Positions 6,606-12,658 of a stretch of DNA of 12,658 bases are shown piece by piece; the first letter of the stretch is position 1; every line of letters starts with the position of its first letter. The notes beneath the pieces were generated by a model. It saw only the letters and a list, made by a program, of their open reading frames with translations. It searched no databases and was not told the DNA's origin. The DNA lies in NCBI GenBank assembly GCA_021779695.1, contig JAJYAE010000107.1, forward strand, positions 1 to 12,658, given 5' to 3'. Both the position numbers and the translations under genes were made by a program. Origin of the DNA: Acidobacteriota bacterium. Lineage in GTDB: Bacteria; Acidobacteriota; Terriglobia; Terriglobales; Acidobacteriaceae.

Positions 6606-9119
6606 TCAGTGGTACCAGAGAATCTGACCCGTTTCGAGAGGGACCTTGACACCCTCGTGGCGCGCCAGAATCCGTGGAGTGAAGTCCGTCGAAGGACGGT
6701 TGGCAGGAATTCGCGCAGAGAAGCGCCACGTATTGCCCGCCACCAGGGGCTCTCCGGCGTCCAAAACATGGCGCTCCGGCTCTCCGCCCGAAAGTCCCTC
6801 GGCATACAGTTCCACCTGAACGGCCCCCGGAGACAATTCATCCAGATAGACATGAACGTTGAACTGATGCTCCCCGTTCTCGGTCTCCACATGAAACGCG
6901 GTGAACCGGATTCGGTTCCAATGCGCTCGAAGCTCATTGCGCCAGCGAACGATCTCTGCGGACCGGGCAGGGCCATTGGCCGTGCGGTCCTTGTATCCGA
7001 GCGCGAGCGGAATGTAATAGGACTCCGTGTACTCCCGCACGCACCGATTGGCAGAATAGGTGGGCGTAAGCCGCGACATGCTTTCGCGAATGCGCTGGAT
7101 CCACTGAACCGGAACTCCCGACTCGTTTCGATCGTAAAACTCAGGGACAACCTGTTGTTCGAGCAGGGAATACAACTGCTCCGCTTCTGCGGCGTCCCAC
7201 TCTGGATCGTCGCCATGTTCCCGCCCATCGCCCAGCGCCCATCCCACCTCCGGAGCATAGGCTTCAGCCCACCATCCATCCAACTCGGAAAGATTCAGGC
7301 ATCCGTTGACCAGCACCTTCATGCCGCTGGTACCGCACGCTTCCCACGGGCGGCGCGGCGTGTTCAGCCAGACGTCGACCCCCTGAACCAGTTGCTCCGT
7401 GAGCCGCATGTCATAGTCGCTGAGAAATACAACGTGATTCCGCGCTCCGCTGTGACGGATAAAATCAATCCATTGGCGAATCATCGCCTTGCCAGTTGTG
7501 TCCTGGGGATGCGCCTTGCCTGCGATCACCAGCTGCACTGGACGTTCCCGATGGGTCAGAATGGCCAGAAGCCTCTCCGGATTGCTGAGGAGAAGATTGG
7601 GCCGCTTGTACGGCGCAAATCGCCTGGCAAAGCCCAGCGTCAGGGTATCGGGTTCGAAGATCTCGCCGACGTGCGCCAGATCTTCGTCAGATGCGCCATG
7701 ACCGGCCATCTGTCGAGCGATCCGCTTCCGCACGAAGTGAACCAGGCCGACGCGTGAGTCGTAACGCATTTTCCAGATTCTGGCATCCGGCACACCGCGC
7801 CAACCTTCCGCAATTTTCTCCGGATCGTTGTCCCAGCGGCCTTGGCCGCATGCCTCCGTCCACAGCTCGTCTGCCTCTTGTGAATCCCAGATCGGCACGT
7901 GCACTCCGTTGGTGACGTGGCCAATCGGCACTTCGGCCTGTGGCCATCTGGGGAATACATCCTGAAACAGCTCCCGGCTTACCTTCCCGTGCAGGCGGCT
8001 GACGGCGTTCACTGCGCCGCTGCCCCGCATAGCCAGAAGAGCCATGCTGAACGGCTCCGTGTCGTCGTTTGGGTTCTGGCGCCCCAGAGCGAGCAGCTCC
8101 GACATCGGGATGTGGAGCCCATCCTGCGCGTAATGCCGAAGATTGCGCTCCACAAGATCGGGAGAAAAGCGGTCGAATCCGGCCGCAACCGGTGTATGTG
8201 TCGTAAAGAGCGTTCCTGCGCGCGTCGCCGTCAGCGCGGTGTCAAAGTCAACATTGTGATCCGCCATGTAGCTTCGCGCCCGTTCCAGCACCGCAAAGGC
8301 CGCATGTCCCTCGTTCAAATGGCATACCTCCGGCCGTATGCCAAGTGCGCGCAGCAGCCGCCAGCCGCCTATGCCAAGCACCTGCTCCTGGCTGATGCGC
8401 AATTCCGGCCCACCCCCGTAAAGCTCCCCGGTGATGCCCCTGTATTCAGGCAGATTGGCGGGGTCGTTCGTGTCCAGAAGGTAAAGTCGCGATCGGCCTG
8501 TTTCCACCTGCCAGGCGCGAATCCAAAGACGGAACCCGGGTATTTCAAGTGGAATTCTCAGCCATTCCCCATTCGCCTGACGGACCGGCTGAATCGGAAG
8601 CTGACCAGGATCGTTGAATGGGTAGAGTGCATGCTGGTTGCCTTCCAAGTCAATTCTCTGCCGGAAGTAGCCGACCTGATAGAGCAACCCCACGCCAATC
8701 ACCGGCACCCCAAGATCGCTGGCTGACTTCAGCTGGTCCCCGGCCACGTTCCCGAGACCGCCGGAATAGATCGGCAAAGCATCGCTGAGCATGTATTCCA
8801 TGCTGAAATACGCTACCGCGTTGAATGGCGGGGTCGGATAGGCTCCTTGAAACCAGCTTTCTTGCTCTTCTCGATTCTTGCGCCGGCGATGGATCTCCTC
8901 AACGAGCCGGGCAAACGCCGGATCGGATATGACCTGATTCAATCGCTCGCGGGAGACCGTCTGAAGCATCACCCATGGATTTCGTGTCTGTTCCCAAAGT
9001 TCAGGGTCAAGTTGCGCCCAAAGATCATCTGCTGCGTGGTTCCATGACCAGCGTAGATTCAAGGCAATATCTTGCAGAGCTTCCATGGCAGAAAGCTTCG
9101 GACCAGCATCCGGTTCCAT
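6606..9119 (-). CDS. glgP: Alpha-glucan (glycogen) phosphorylase, GT35
   Basis: Cleaves alpha-1,4-glucan ends with phosphate to release glucose-1-phosphate, mobilising stored glycogen or maltodextrins in the cytoplasm. The 837-residue protein belongs to the short, PLP-dependent 'more_P_ylases' subgroup known from actinobacteria and Thermus. Residues about 13-110 form the DUF3417-like N-terminal domain. The catalytic core includes FSMEYMLSDALPIYSGGLG (105-123), HLNEGHAA (267-274), FARRFAPYKR (497-506), IAGKAHP (532-538) and EACGTSGMK, whose K601 should carry pyridoxal phosphate. A beta-rich C-terminal tail (about 730-837) follows. The ATG at 9119 has AGGAG 6 nt upstream. No other glycogen gene is in the window; it sits alone downstream of parB with 346 nt between them. 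Codon use is less C-biased than in the genes to its left. Confidence 0.97.
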   Translation of the reverse strand: MEPDAGPKLSAMEALQDIALNLRWSWNHAADDLWAQLDPELWEQTRNPWVMLQTVSRERLNQVISDPAFARLVEEIHRRRKNREEQESWFQGAYPTPPFNAVAYFSMEYMLSDALPIYSGGLGNVAGDQLKSASDLGVPVIGVGLLYQVGYFRQRIDLEGNQHALYPFNDPGQLPIQPVRQANGEWLRIPLEIPGFRLWIRAWQVETGRSRLYLLDTNDPANLPEYRGITGELYGGGPELRISQEQVLGIGGWRLLRALGIRPEVCHLNEGHAAFAVLERARSYMADHNVDFDTALTATRAGTLFTTHTPVAAGFDRFSPDLVERNLRHYAQDGLHIPMSELLALGRQNPNDDTEPFSMALLAMRGSGAVNAVSRLHGKVSRELFQDVFPRWPQAEVPIGHVTNGVHVPIWDSQEADELWTEACGQGRWDNDPEKIAEGWRGVPDARIWKMRYDSRVGLVHFVRKRIARQMAGHGASDEDLAHVGEIFEPDTLTLGFARRFAPYKRPNLLLSNPERLLAILTHRERPVQLVIAGKAHPQDTTGKAMIRQWIDFIRHSGARNHVVFLSDYDMRLTEQLVQGVDVWLNTPRRPWEACGTSGMKVLVNGCLNLSELDGWWAEAYAPEVGWALGDGREHGDDPEWDAAEAEQLYSLLEQQVVPEFYDRNESGVPVQWIQRIRESMSRLTPTYSANRCVREYTESYYIPLALGYKDRTANGPARSAEIVRWRNELRAHWNRIRFTAFHVETENGEHQFNVHVYLDELSPGAVQVELYAEGLSGGEPERHVLDAGEPLVAGNTWRFSARIPANRPSTDFTPRILARHEGVKVPLETGQILWYH

Positions 9120-9465
9120 ATTTTCTCCTGAGTCAATGTCGCAATTGATGCGTTGCTCTTTCAGAACCTATGATGCGTGGATTTGCAATTGCGTCATTGG
9201 CGCAGGCAGATTCCGGATCACTTCAACCGGAGAAGCACAAATATTCGAACGTCGGCTTGGAGGATTCTCCTGCTGACTCCATCCGATTGCCGACATGGCA
9301 ATAGAAGGGCGCGCGGCGCAGGCGTCTGCGCAGCGAAGTGCACTCCTCCGCTGAAAAATGAGCGCACCAGCTCCGTCGGTTCGGACCGGCCGTAGGCGCA
9401 GACTCAACCCCGCCAGCGGCCAACTGAAAGCAGACAGCGGAGGGATGGAAAGACAAAGGGTCCCG
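9120..9465. other. 346-base intergenic stretch between parB and glgP
   Basis: It should carry the glgP promoter and any terminator for parAB. I see the glgP ribosome site, AGGAG at 9126-9130 on the minus strand, and a short inverted repeat GCGCAG/CTGCGC (9316-9331). I cannot point to -35/-10 elements or a terminator with a U-run. Open frames crossing it have unusual composition, no good ribosome site and no recognisable product. Confidence 0.55.
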
Positions 9466-10380
9466 CTAACTCTTCCCCGCCAGCGTCTCCAACAGTGCGT
9501 CAAAGTCCTCCAGCCGCGCGTACTCGATAATCACCCGACCGCGCCCCTTGTGGTCCTCAATCCGCACCTTCAGCCCCAGCGCCCGCTGCAGCTGCTCCGC
9601 CACTTCCTTCACATTCGGGTCCACCGGCGGCTCCGGCTTCGGCTCCTTCTTCGCCTTCTCCGGATACAGCATTCCCTGCACCATCGCCTCCGTTTGGCGA
9701 ACAGAAAGCGAAAGTGAGGCCACCCGCTGCGCCGCCTTCTCCAGCTCCGGATGGTGGTTCAGCCCCAGCAACGCCTTGGCATGGCCAAAACTCAGTTGCC
9801 CGTGCTCCACCAGGCTCTGCACGCTCTGCGGTAAACGTAACAAACGCATGAAGTTAGTCACAGATACCCGGTCCTTGCCCGTCCTCTGCGCCATCTGCTC
9901 CTGCGTCATGTGAAACTCCTGCGACAGCCGCTCAAACGCCCGCGCCTGTTCCATCGGGTTCAGGTCCGCCCGCTGCAGGTTTTCCACGATGGTGATCTCC
10001 ATCGCCTGCTCGTCAGACACCTGCCGCATAATCGCCGGAATCGTCTTCTTGCCTGCCTTTTGTGATGCCCTCCATCGCCGCTCGCCGGCGATCAACTGGA
10101 AGCGACCACTCGCCAGCGGCCGCACCAGAATGGGCTGGACCACCCCATTCGCCGAAATGGACGCTGCCAGCTCTGCCAATTCCCCCTCATCCATGTGCGT
10201 CCGCGTCTGGAAGGGATTGCGATCCACCATCTCCACAGGAATCTCGCGCGGCTTGCCCCCTTCGGCCTCCAGCGCCGGCGCCGGCGCGGCCGCCGCCTGC
10301 ACACGAGGCAGCAATGAATCCAGGCCCTTGCCCAGGGCGCGTCGTTTCGCATCAGCAGCAGTCGTCATTGTCCTCTTCAT
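9466..10380 (-). CDS. parB: Chromosome-partitioning CTPase ParB (Spo0J)
   Basis: Binds parS sites, spreads along DNA as a CTP-dependent clamp and drives origin segregation with ParA. The 304-residue protein starts with the chromosomal ParB signature RRALGKGLDSLL (13-24), a candidate ParA-stimulating peptide. The ParB/CTPase domain shows NPFQTR (55-60), GERRWRA (99-105) and ENLQRADLNPMEQA (133-146). A helix-turn-helix (about 158-181, MTQEQMAQRTGK onward) reads parS. A Lys/Pro-rich linker (about 243-258) leads to the dimerisation domain ending near IEYARLEDFDALLETL. The ATG at 10380 has GGGAG upstream; an in-frame ATG at 10368 is an alternative. It follows parA by 82 nt, and two parS sites lie upstream of parA (11550-11611). 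Confidence 0.97.
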   Translation of the reverse strand: MKRTMTTAADAKRRALGKGLDSLLPRVQAAAAPAPALEAEGGKPREIPVEMVDRNPFQTRTHMDEGELAELAASISANGVVQPILVRPLASGRFQLIAGERRWRASQKAGKKTIPAIMRQVSDEQAMEITIVENLQRADLNPMEQARAFERLSQEFHMTQEQMAQRTGKDRVSVTNFMRLLRLPQSVQSLVEHGQLSFGHAKALLGLNHHPELEKAAQRVASLSLSVRQTEAMVQGMLYPEKAKKEPKPEPPVDPNVKEVAEQLQRALGLKVRIEDHKGRGRVIIEYARLEDFDALLETLAGKS

Positions 10381-10462
10381 CCTTGCTCCCGGTTGCCGGG
10401 CCGGGCTTTGTCATCTGTCCATCCAGCAGTGCAGTCGTTCAGAGTGCATGCGCCGCCAACCC

Positions 10463-11308
10463 TCAGTGATAGGGCCAGAAGCGCACCTCGGACTTCGCTT
10501 TCGTTGCCCCCTCCGCCGGCTTTTGTTTACGGCGCGGGCTTTCGATCCCGTTGCGGGCCAGAAACTCCCCAGCCAGCTCGAAATACGCCTCAGTCCCTCG
10601 CGACCGGCTGTCATACAAGGCCACAGGCCGGCCATGGCTCGGAGCTTCCGCCAGGCGCACATTCCGCGGAATGACCGTCTTGAAGAGCCGCTCCTTGAAG
10701 TACTCCCGGAGCGTTTCCGTGACCTGCTGCGCCAGATTTGTCCGGTCGTCATACATCGTCAGCAGGACACCCTCGATGTGAATCTCCGGATTCAGGGCAT
10801 CCCGAACCCGTTCCAGAGTTGAGATCAACTCGGAAACGCCCTCCAGGGCGAAATATTCGGCCTGCATCGGCACAACCAGCGAGCCAGCCGCAACCAGCAC
10901 ATTTAAGGTCAGAAGATCCAGAGCTGGCGGGCAGTCCAGCACAATCAGGTCGTAATTGGCCTGGATCGGCTTCAGGGCCTCCCGCAAACGCGTCGCCCGA
11001 TCCTCCGCGGCGGCCAGTTCGACATTGGCGCCAGTCAGGTTCTTCGAGCCGGGCAGAATCCATAAATGGTCGATCTCGGTAGGCAGAATCACCTGCCCGG
11101 CGGGAGCGTTTCCCACGAGGACGTCATAGATGGAGTGGCGGTTATCGTCGCGCGCAAGTCCCAGACCGGACGAGGCATTGGCCTGGGGATCGCAGTCGAC
11201 GAGAAGGACCTTGAGTCCCTCCAGGGCGATGCAGGCGGCGAGGTTGATCGCGGTGGTGGTTTTGCCCACGCCGCCTTTCTGATTGACGACGCCGAGAATC
11301 TTGCTCAT
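10463..11308 (-). CDS. parA: Chromosome-partitioning ATPase ParA (Soj)
   Basis: A deviant-Walker ATPase that forms an ATP-dependent gradient on the nucleoid and pulls ParB-parS complexes. In the 281 residues: the deviant Walker A KGGVGKTT (11-18, signature K11), D38/D40 in [10 protein letters not shown], Walker [10 protein letters not shown] (123-131), and [14 protein letters not shown] (213-226) with basic residues that bind DNA in Soj proteins. There is no N-terminal helix-turn-helix, so it is the chromosomal rather than the plasmid P1 type. The Lys/Arg-rich tail (about 259-273) ends in an unusual RFWPYH. The ATG at 11308 matches the family N-terminus, but no Shine-Dalgarno sequence is visible; an inverted repeat (11323-11337) sits just upstream. 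It precedes parB by 82 nt, probably in one operon. Confidence 0.97.
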   Translation of the reverse strand: MSKILGVVNQKGGVGKTTTAINLAACIALEGLKVLLVDCDPQANASSGLGLARDDNRHSIYDVLVGNAPAGQVILPTEIDHLWILPGSKNLTGANVELAAAEDRATRLREALKPIQANYDLIVLDCPPALDLLTLNVLVAAGSLVVPMQAEYFALEGVSELISTLERVRDALNPEIHIEGVLLTMYDDRTNLAQQVTETLREYFKERLFKTVIPRNVRLAEAPSHGRPVALYDSRSRGTEAYFELAGEFLARNGIESPRRKQKPAEGATKAKSEVRFWPYH

Positions 11309-11322
11309 GGTGATTCAGGTTA

Positions 11323-11337
11323 AAGCGCGGAGCGCTT
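11323..11337. repeat. Inverted repeat just upstream of parA
   Basis: AAGCGC and GCGCTT flank a GGA centre, perfectly symmetric over 6 bp per arm. It ends 14 nt before the parA start codon, where a ribosome site or operator would be expected. ParA proteins can autoregulate, so an operator or a translation-limiting hairpin are both possible; neither is shown by sequence alone. Confidence 0.4.
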
Positions 11338-11356
11338 GCCGCGCAGGAAACTGACC

Positions 11357-11385
11357 TGTGGAGAACTCCCGGCTCCTGTGGAAAG
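11357..11385 (-). promoter_or_regulatory. Pair of DnaA-box-like 9-mers
   Basis: On the minus strand, TTCTCCACA (11357-11365) differs from the TTATCCACA consensus at one position and CTTTCCACA (11377-11385) at two. They have the same orientation and are spaced 20 bp apart, close to two helical turns. A third, TTTTCCACC (11487-11495), also has two mismatches. They could be DnaA sites for origin function or parA regulation, or chance. Confidence 0.3.
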
Positions 11386-11502
11386 CTTCCCGCGGTCGGG
11401 GTGGCCATCTAGGCCAAATAACTGAAAGGGCATGGCTTCCGTCAGGTTGTCCGGAGTGCCCGGGCGGCGACATCAGGACATCAATCGGTGGAAAACTTTC
11501 GC

Positions 11503-11529
11503 AAAAAAATCGACCCGCGGGGCGTGGGT
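11503..11529 (-). terminator. Possible intrinsic terminator of rsmG
   Basis: On the minus strand a 7-bp stem with one A-C mismatch and a CCC loop (11513-11529) is followed two bases later, after C-G-A, by seven T residues (11509-11503). It is placed about 90 nt after the rsmG stop, beyond both parS sites. This would separate rsmG from parAB transcription. The stem is imperfect, so confidence is modest. Confidence 0.4.
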
Positions 11530-11549
11530 TGAGGGCAGATCGGAGCGAA

Positions 11550-11565
11550 TGTTCCACGTGGAACG
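11550..11565. promoter_or_regulatory. parS: parS site 1 (ParB binding site)
   Basis: TGTTCCACGTGGAACG is a near-perfect 16-bp palindrome matching the conserved bacterial chromosomal parS consensus (TGTTNCACGTGNAACA) at all but the last position. It lies 241 nt upstream of the parA start codon, 30 nt from site 2. Confidence 0.93.
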
Positions 11566-11595
11566 TCCTGGTGAAGTACTTTTCGCCGGGGTTAC

Positions 11596-11611
11596 TGTTC
11601 CACGTGGAACA
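11596..11611. promoter_or_regulatory. parS: parS site 2 (ParB binding site)
   Basis: TGTTCCACGTGGAACA is a perfect 16-bp palindrome and a full match to the chromosomal parS consensus. It begins 6 nt past the rsmG stop codon; the centre-to-centre distance to site 1 is 46 bp. It marks the nucleation site for the ParB encoded next door. Confidence 0.96.
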
Positions 11612-11617
11612 TCAACC

Positions 11618-12265
11618 CTACCCCCTCCTGGTCGCCACCCCCAGCATTCTTTCCTCTGCACCCGGCAGCGAAACCGGCTCGCTCCACACAAATTCCTCTC
11701 CGGCCGCCTTTCGGACTGAATCCCAGGCGGCGCGGGTGGTCATCGGCACCAGCCACCCGCCGGATCGAACCCTGCCCGCAGCCGCGCGCACTGCCTGCTC
11801 CATCCGGTCCACGGCGCGCAGCGTGACGCAATCGAATTCCTCCTGCATGGTCTCCGCGCGACCCGCGAAGACCCGGACTCGCAGACCCAGGGTGCGGACC
11901 GCTTCCTGCAGGAAGGAGGCTTTCTTCCCCTGGGACTCGGCCAGAGTCACTGCCATCTCCGGGTGGCAAACGGCAATCGGCAAGCCGGGGAATCCCGCAC
12001 CTGAACCCAGGTCAAGCAAGGTGGCGATCCCTTGGGGAAGAGCGCGGGCGCAGGCGATTGACTCAACAAAGTGACGGGAAAGGATGCCTTCCACGCTGCG
12101 GATGGCGGTTAGGTTGACGCGCGCGTTCCAGCGCAGCAGCAGTTCGAGATAGGCCTCAAAGTGCCGCGTCTGCTCGGGAGTGAGCGGAGCCTGGCCTGCA
12201 GCGGCAAGTAGCCGGGCCAGTTGCTCGCCTGGAGGCAGGAGGGTGGCGGGATGAGAATCTGTCAT
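11618..12265 (-). CDS. rsmG: 16S rRNA (guanine-N7)-methyltransferase RsmG (GidB)
   Basis: Methylates N7 of a guanine in the 530 loop of 16S rRNA (G527 in E. coli) using S-adenosylmethionine. In 215 residues, the usual length, it shows WNARVNLTAI (46-55), the HFVESI segment (65-70), the SAM-binding motif LLDLGSGAGFPGLPIA (83-98), and RAET (136-139). The ATG at 12265 overlaps the stop of the upstream amidotransferase gene as ATGA, and no Shine-Dalgarno precedes it, so translation is probably coupled. The neighbourhood rsmG-parA-parB is the classic origin-proximal order; the frequent partner mnmG (gidA) is not the immediate upstream gene here. Loss of this enzyme gives low-level streptomycin resistance in several bacteria. 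Confidence 0.96.
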   Translation of the reverse strand: MTDSHPATLLPPGEQLARLLAAAGQAPLTPEQTRHFEAYLELLLRWNARVNLTAIRSVEGILSRHFVESIACARALPQGIATLLDLGSGAGFPGLPIAVCHPEMAVTLAESQGKKASFLQEAVRTLGLRVRVFAGRAETMQEEFDCVTLRAVDRMEQAVRAAAGRVRSGGWLVPMTTRAAWDSVRKAAGEEFVWSEPVSLPGAEERMLGVATRRG

Positions 12266-12658
12266 GGCTGGGGAGCGACGGCCTTAGCCGGTGACGCGGC
12301 AACGGATTCGCTGATGGGCCGCAGAGTCCAGGATGCGGCGGCATGCACGAAGGCCGCAAAAATGGCGCGAGAGAAAGCGCTAGTCGTATAGGTCCGCTCG
12401 GGATGCCACTGCACAGCAAGTACAAAGTGGCTGGGCGAGTCCAGCTCCACCGCCTCCACGACGCCGTCCAGTGGGGAGATAGCGGCAACGCGAAGATGGT
12501 CGCCCACCTGGCGGATGGCCTGGTGGTGGCTGGAGTTAACCTGCGGCTCGAGGTCTTCTTCGGCGGGCTTGAGGGCAGCCAGGCGCGTACCGGGGGTGAT
12601 GCGGACCGGGTGCGCCTCAGCGACCAGACGGCCCGGCGCGTGATTGACGCTGGCACCG
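12262..12658 (-). CDS. Class I glutamine amidotransferase, peptidase C26 (PuuD-like), C-terminal part
   Basis: The gene runs off the right edge; 131 C-terminal residues are visible, with no start codon needed inside the window. NHAPG opens the fragment, VNSSHHQAI follows (minus strand, about 12520-12546) and AVQWHPE (12397-12417) supplies the catalytic His and Glu of the Cys-His-Glu triad; the nucleophile cysteine would lie outside. This pattern fits gamma-glutamyl-GABA hydrolase-type proteins (PuuD family), which hydrolyse gamma-glutamyl amides. The tail after HPE is longer than usual and Ala-rich (about 40 residues). It overlaps rsmG by 4 nt, so the two are translationally coupled even though no functional link is obvious. 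The exact substrate cannot be told from this part. Confidence 0.9.
   Translation of the reverse strand, partial: GASVNHAPGRLVAEAHPVRITPGTRLAALKPAEEDLEPQVNSSHHQAIRQVGDHLRVAAISPLDGVVEAVELDSPSHFVLAVQWHPERTYTTSAFSRAIFAAFVHAAASWTLRPISESVAASPAKAVAPQP

Larger units (their letters stand above)
11309..11617. other. 309-base parA-rsmG intergenic region with segregation and possible initiation elements
   Basis: It holds two parS sites (11550-11611), a possible rsmG terminator (11503-11529), DnaA-box-like 9-mers (11357-11385 and, weakest, 11487-11495), two short inverted repeats (TGGCC/GGCCA at 11402-11416; AAGCGC/GCGCTT at 11323-11337), and a tandem GACATCA repeat (11469-11475, 11477-11483). The parA promoter must lie here if the terminator works, but I could not identify -35/-10 hexamers. 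Confidence 0.7.

Noticed and set aside
6388..6729. 113-codon minus-strand frame spanning the glgP 3' end
   Set aside because: Overlaps the conserved glgP reading frame and has no recognisable domain.
6477..7757. 426-codon plus-strand open frame antisense to glgP
   Set aside because: The minus strand encodes conserved phosphorylase motifs across this range; the antisense product has no recognisable feature or ribosome site.
9241..9250. GTTCGAAT on the minus strand resembling a tRNA T-loop
   Set aside because: No flanking stem complementarity, anticodon arm or acceptor stem around it.
9316..9331. GCGCAG/CTGCGC inverted repeat upstream of glgP as an operator
   Set aside because: Six-base GC-rich arms with a 4-nt loop are common by chance at this GC content and nothing else marks the site.
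9168..9503. 111-codon minus-strand frame in the parB-glgP gap
   Set aside because: It overlaps the parB C-terminus, is rich in Arg/Ser/Ala without pattern, and has no good ribosome site.

Overview
The window reads as a chromosomal segment of a GC-rich, Gram-negative-type bacterium. An acidobacterium (Acidobacteriaceae/Terriglobia type) is my best guess, from the strongly C/G-ending codons, exported proteins of soil-bacterium type, a Tat-exported sugar isomerase-like protein and a Thermus/actinobacterial-type glycogen phosphorylase. This placement is an inference; no rRNA or other taxonomic marker is present. I see no CRISPR array, tRNA, rRNA, insertion sequence, phage gene or toxin-antitoxin pair.

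Left part (1-6215). A secreted M48 zinc protease (17-1507, +) converges on a small three-helix membrane protein (1515-1802, -). That gene diverges from a secreted protein of unknown function (1912-3081, +), with an imperfect inverted repeat in the shared intergenic region. A Y-family DNA polymerase of DinB type (3118-4557, -) converges on the secreted protein. Divergent from the polymerase is a promoter-like sequence, a GC-rich hairpin and a short ORF for a cysteine-rich, single-span membrane peptide (4714-4881, +). A two-gene minus-strand operon follows: a Tat-exported hydroxypyruvate isomerase-like TIM-barrel protein (5301-6215) and a DUF4440/NTF2-like protein (4905-5288).

Middle (6216-9465). 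An alpha-glucan/glycogen phosphorylase (glgP, 6606-9119, -) is flanked by two gene-poor stretches of about 390 and 346 bases. The left one contains a perfect 10-bp hairpin.

Right part (9466-12658). This is a chromosome-segregation locus with all genes on the minus strand: a class I glutamine amidotransferase (peptidase C26, 5' end beyond the window), rsmG (overlapping it by 4 nt), then two near-identical 16-bp parS sites, parA and parB. ParA and ParB act with parS to segregate the replication origin, and rsmG-parA-parB with parS nearby is a classic origin-proximal arrangement. Possible DnaA-box-like sequences upstream of parA and a C-rich plus strand across the left genes fit an origin nearby, probably to the right of the window, but neither is proof.

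Most of the window is ordinary housekeeping sequence. The items most worth a second look are the twin parS/DnaA-like region, the small cysteine-rich membrane ORF with its own promoter and hairpin, and the unrecognised secreted and membrane protein pair. I did not find a convincing new multi-gene system.
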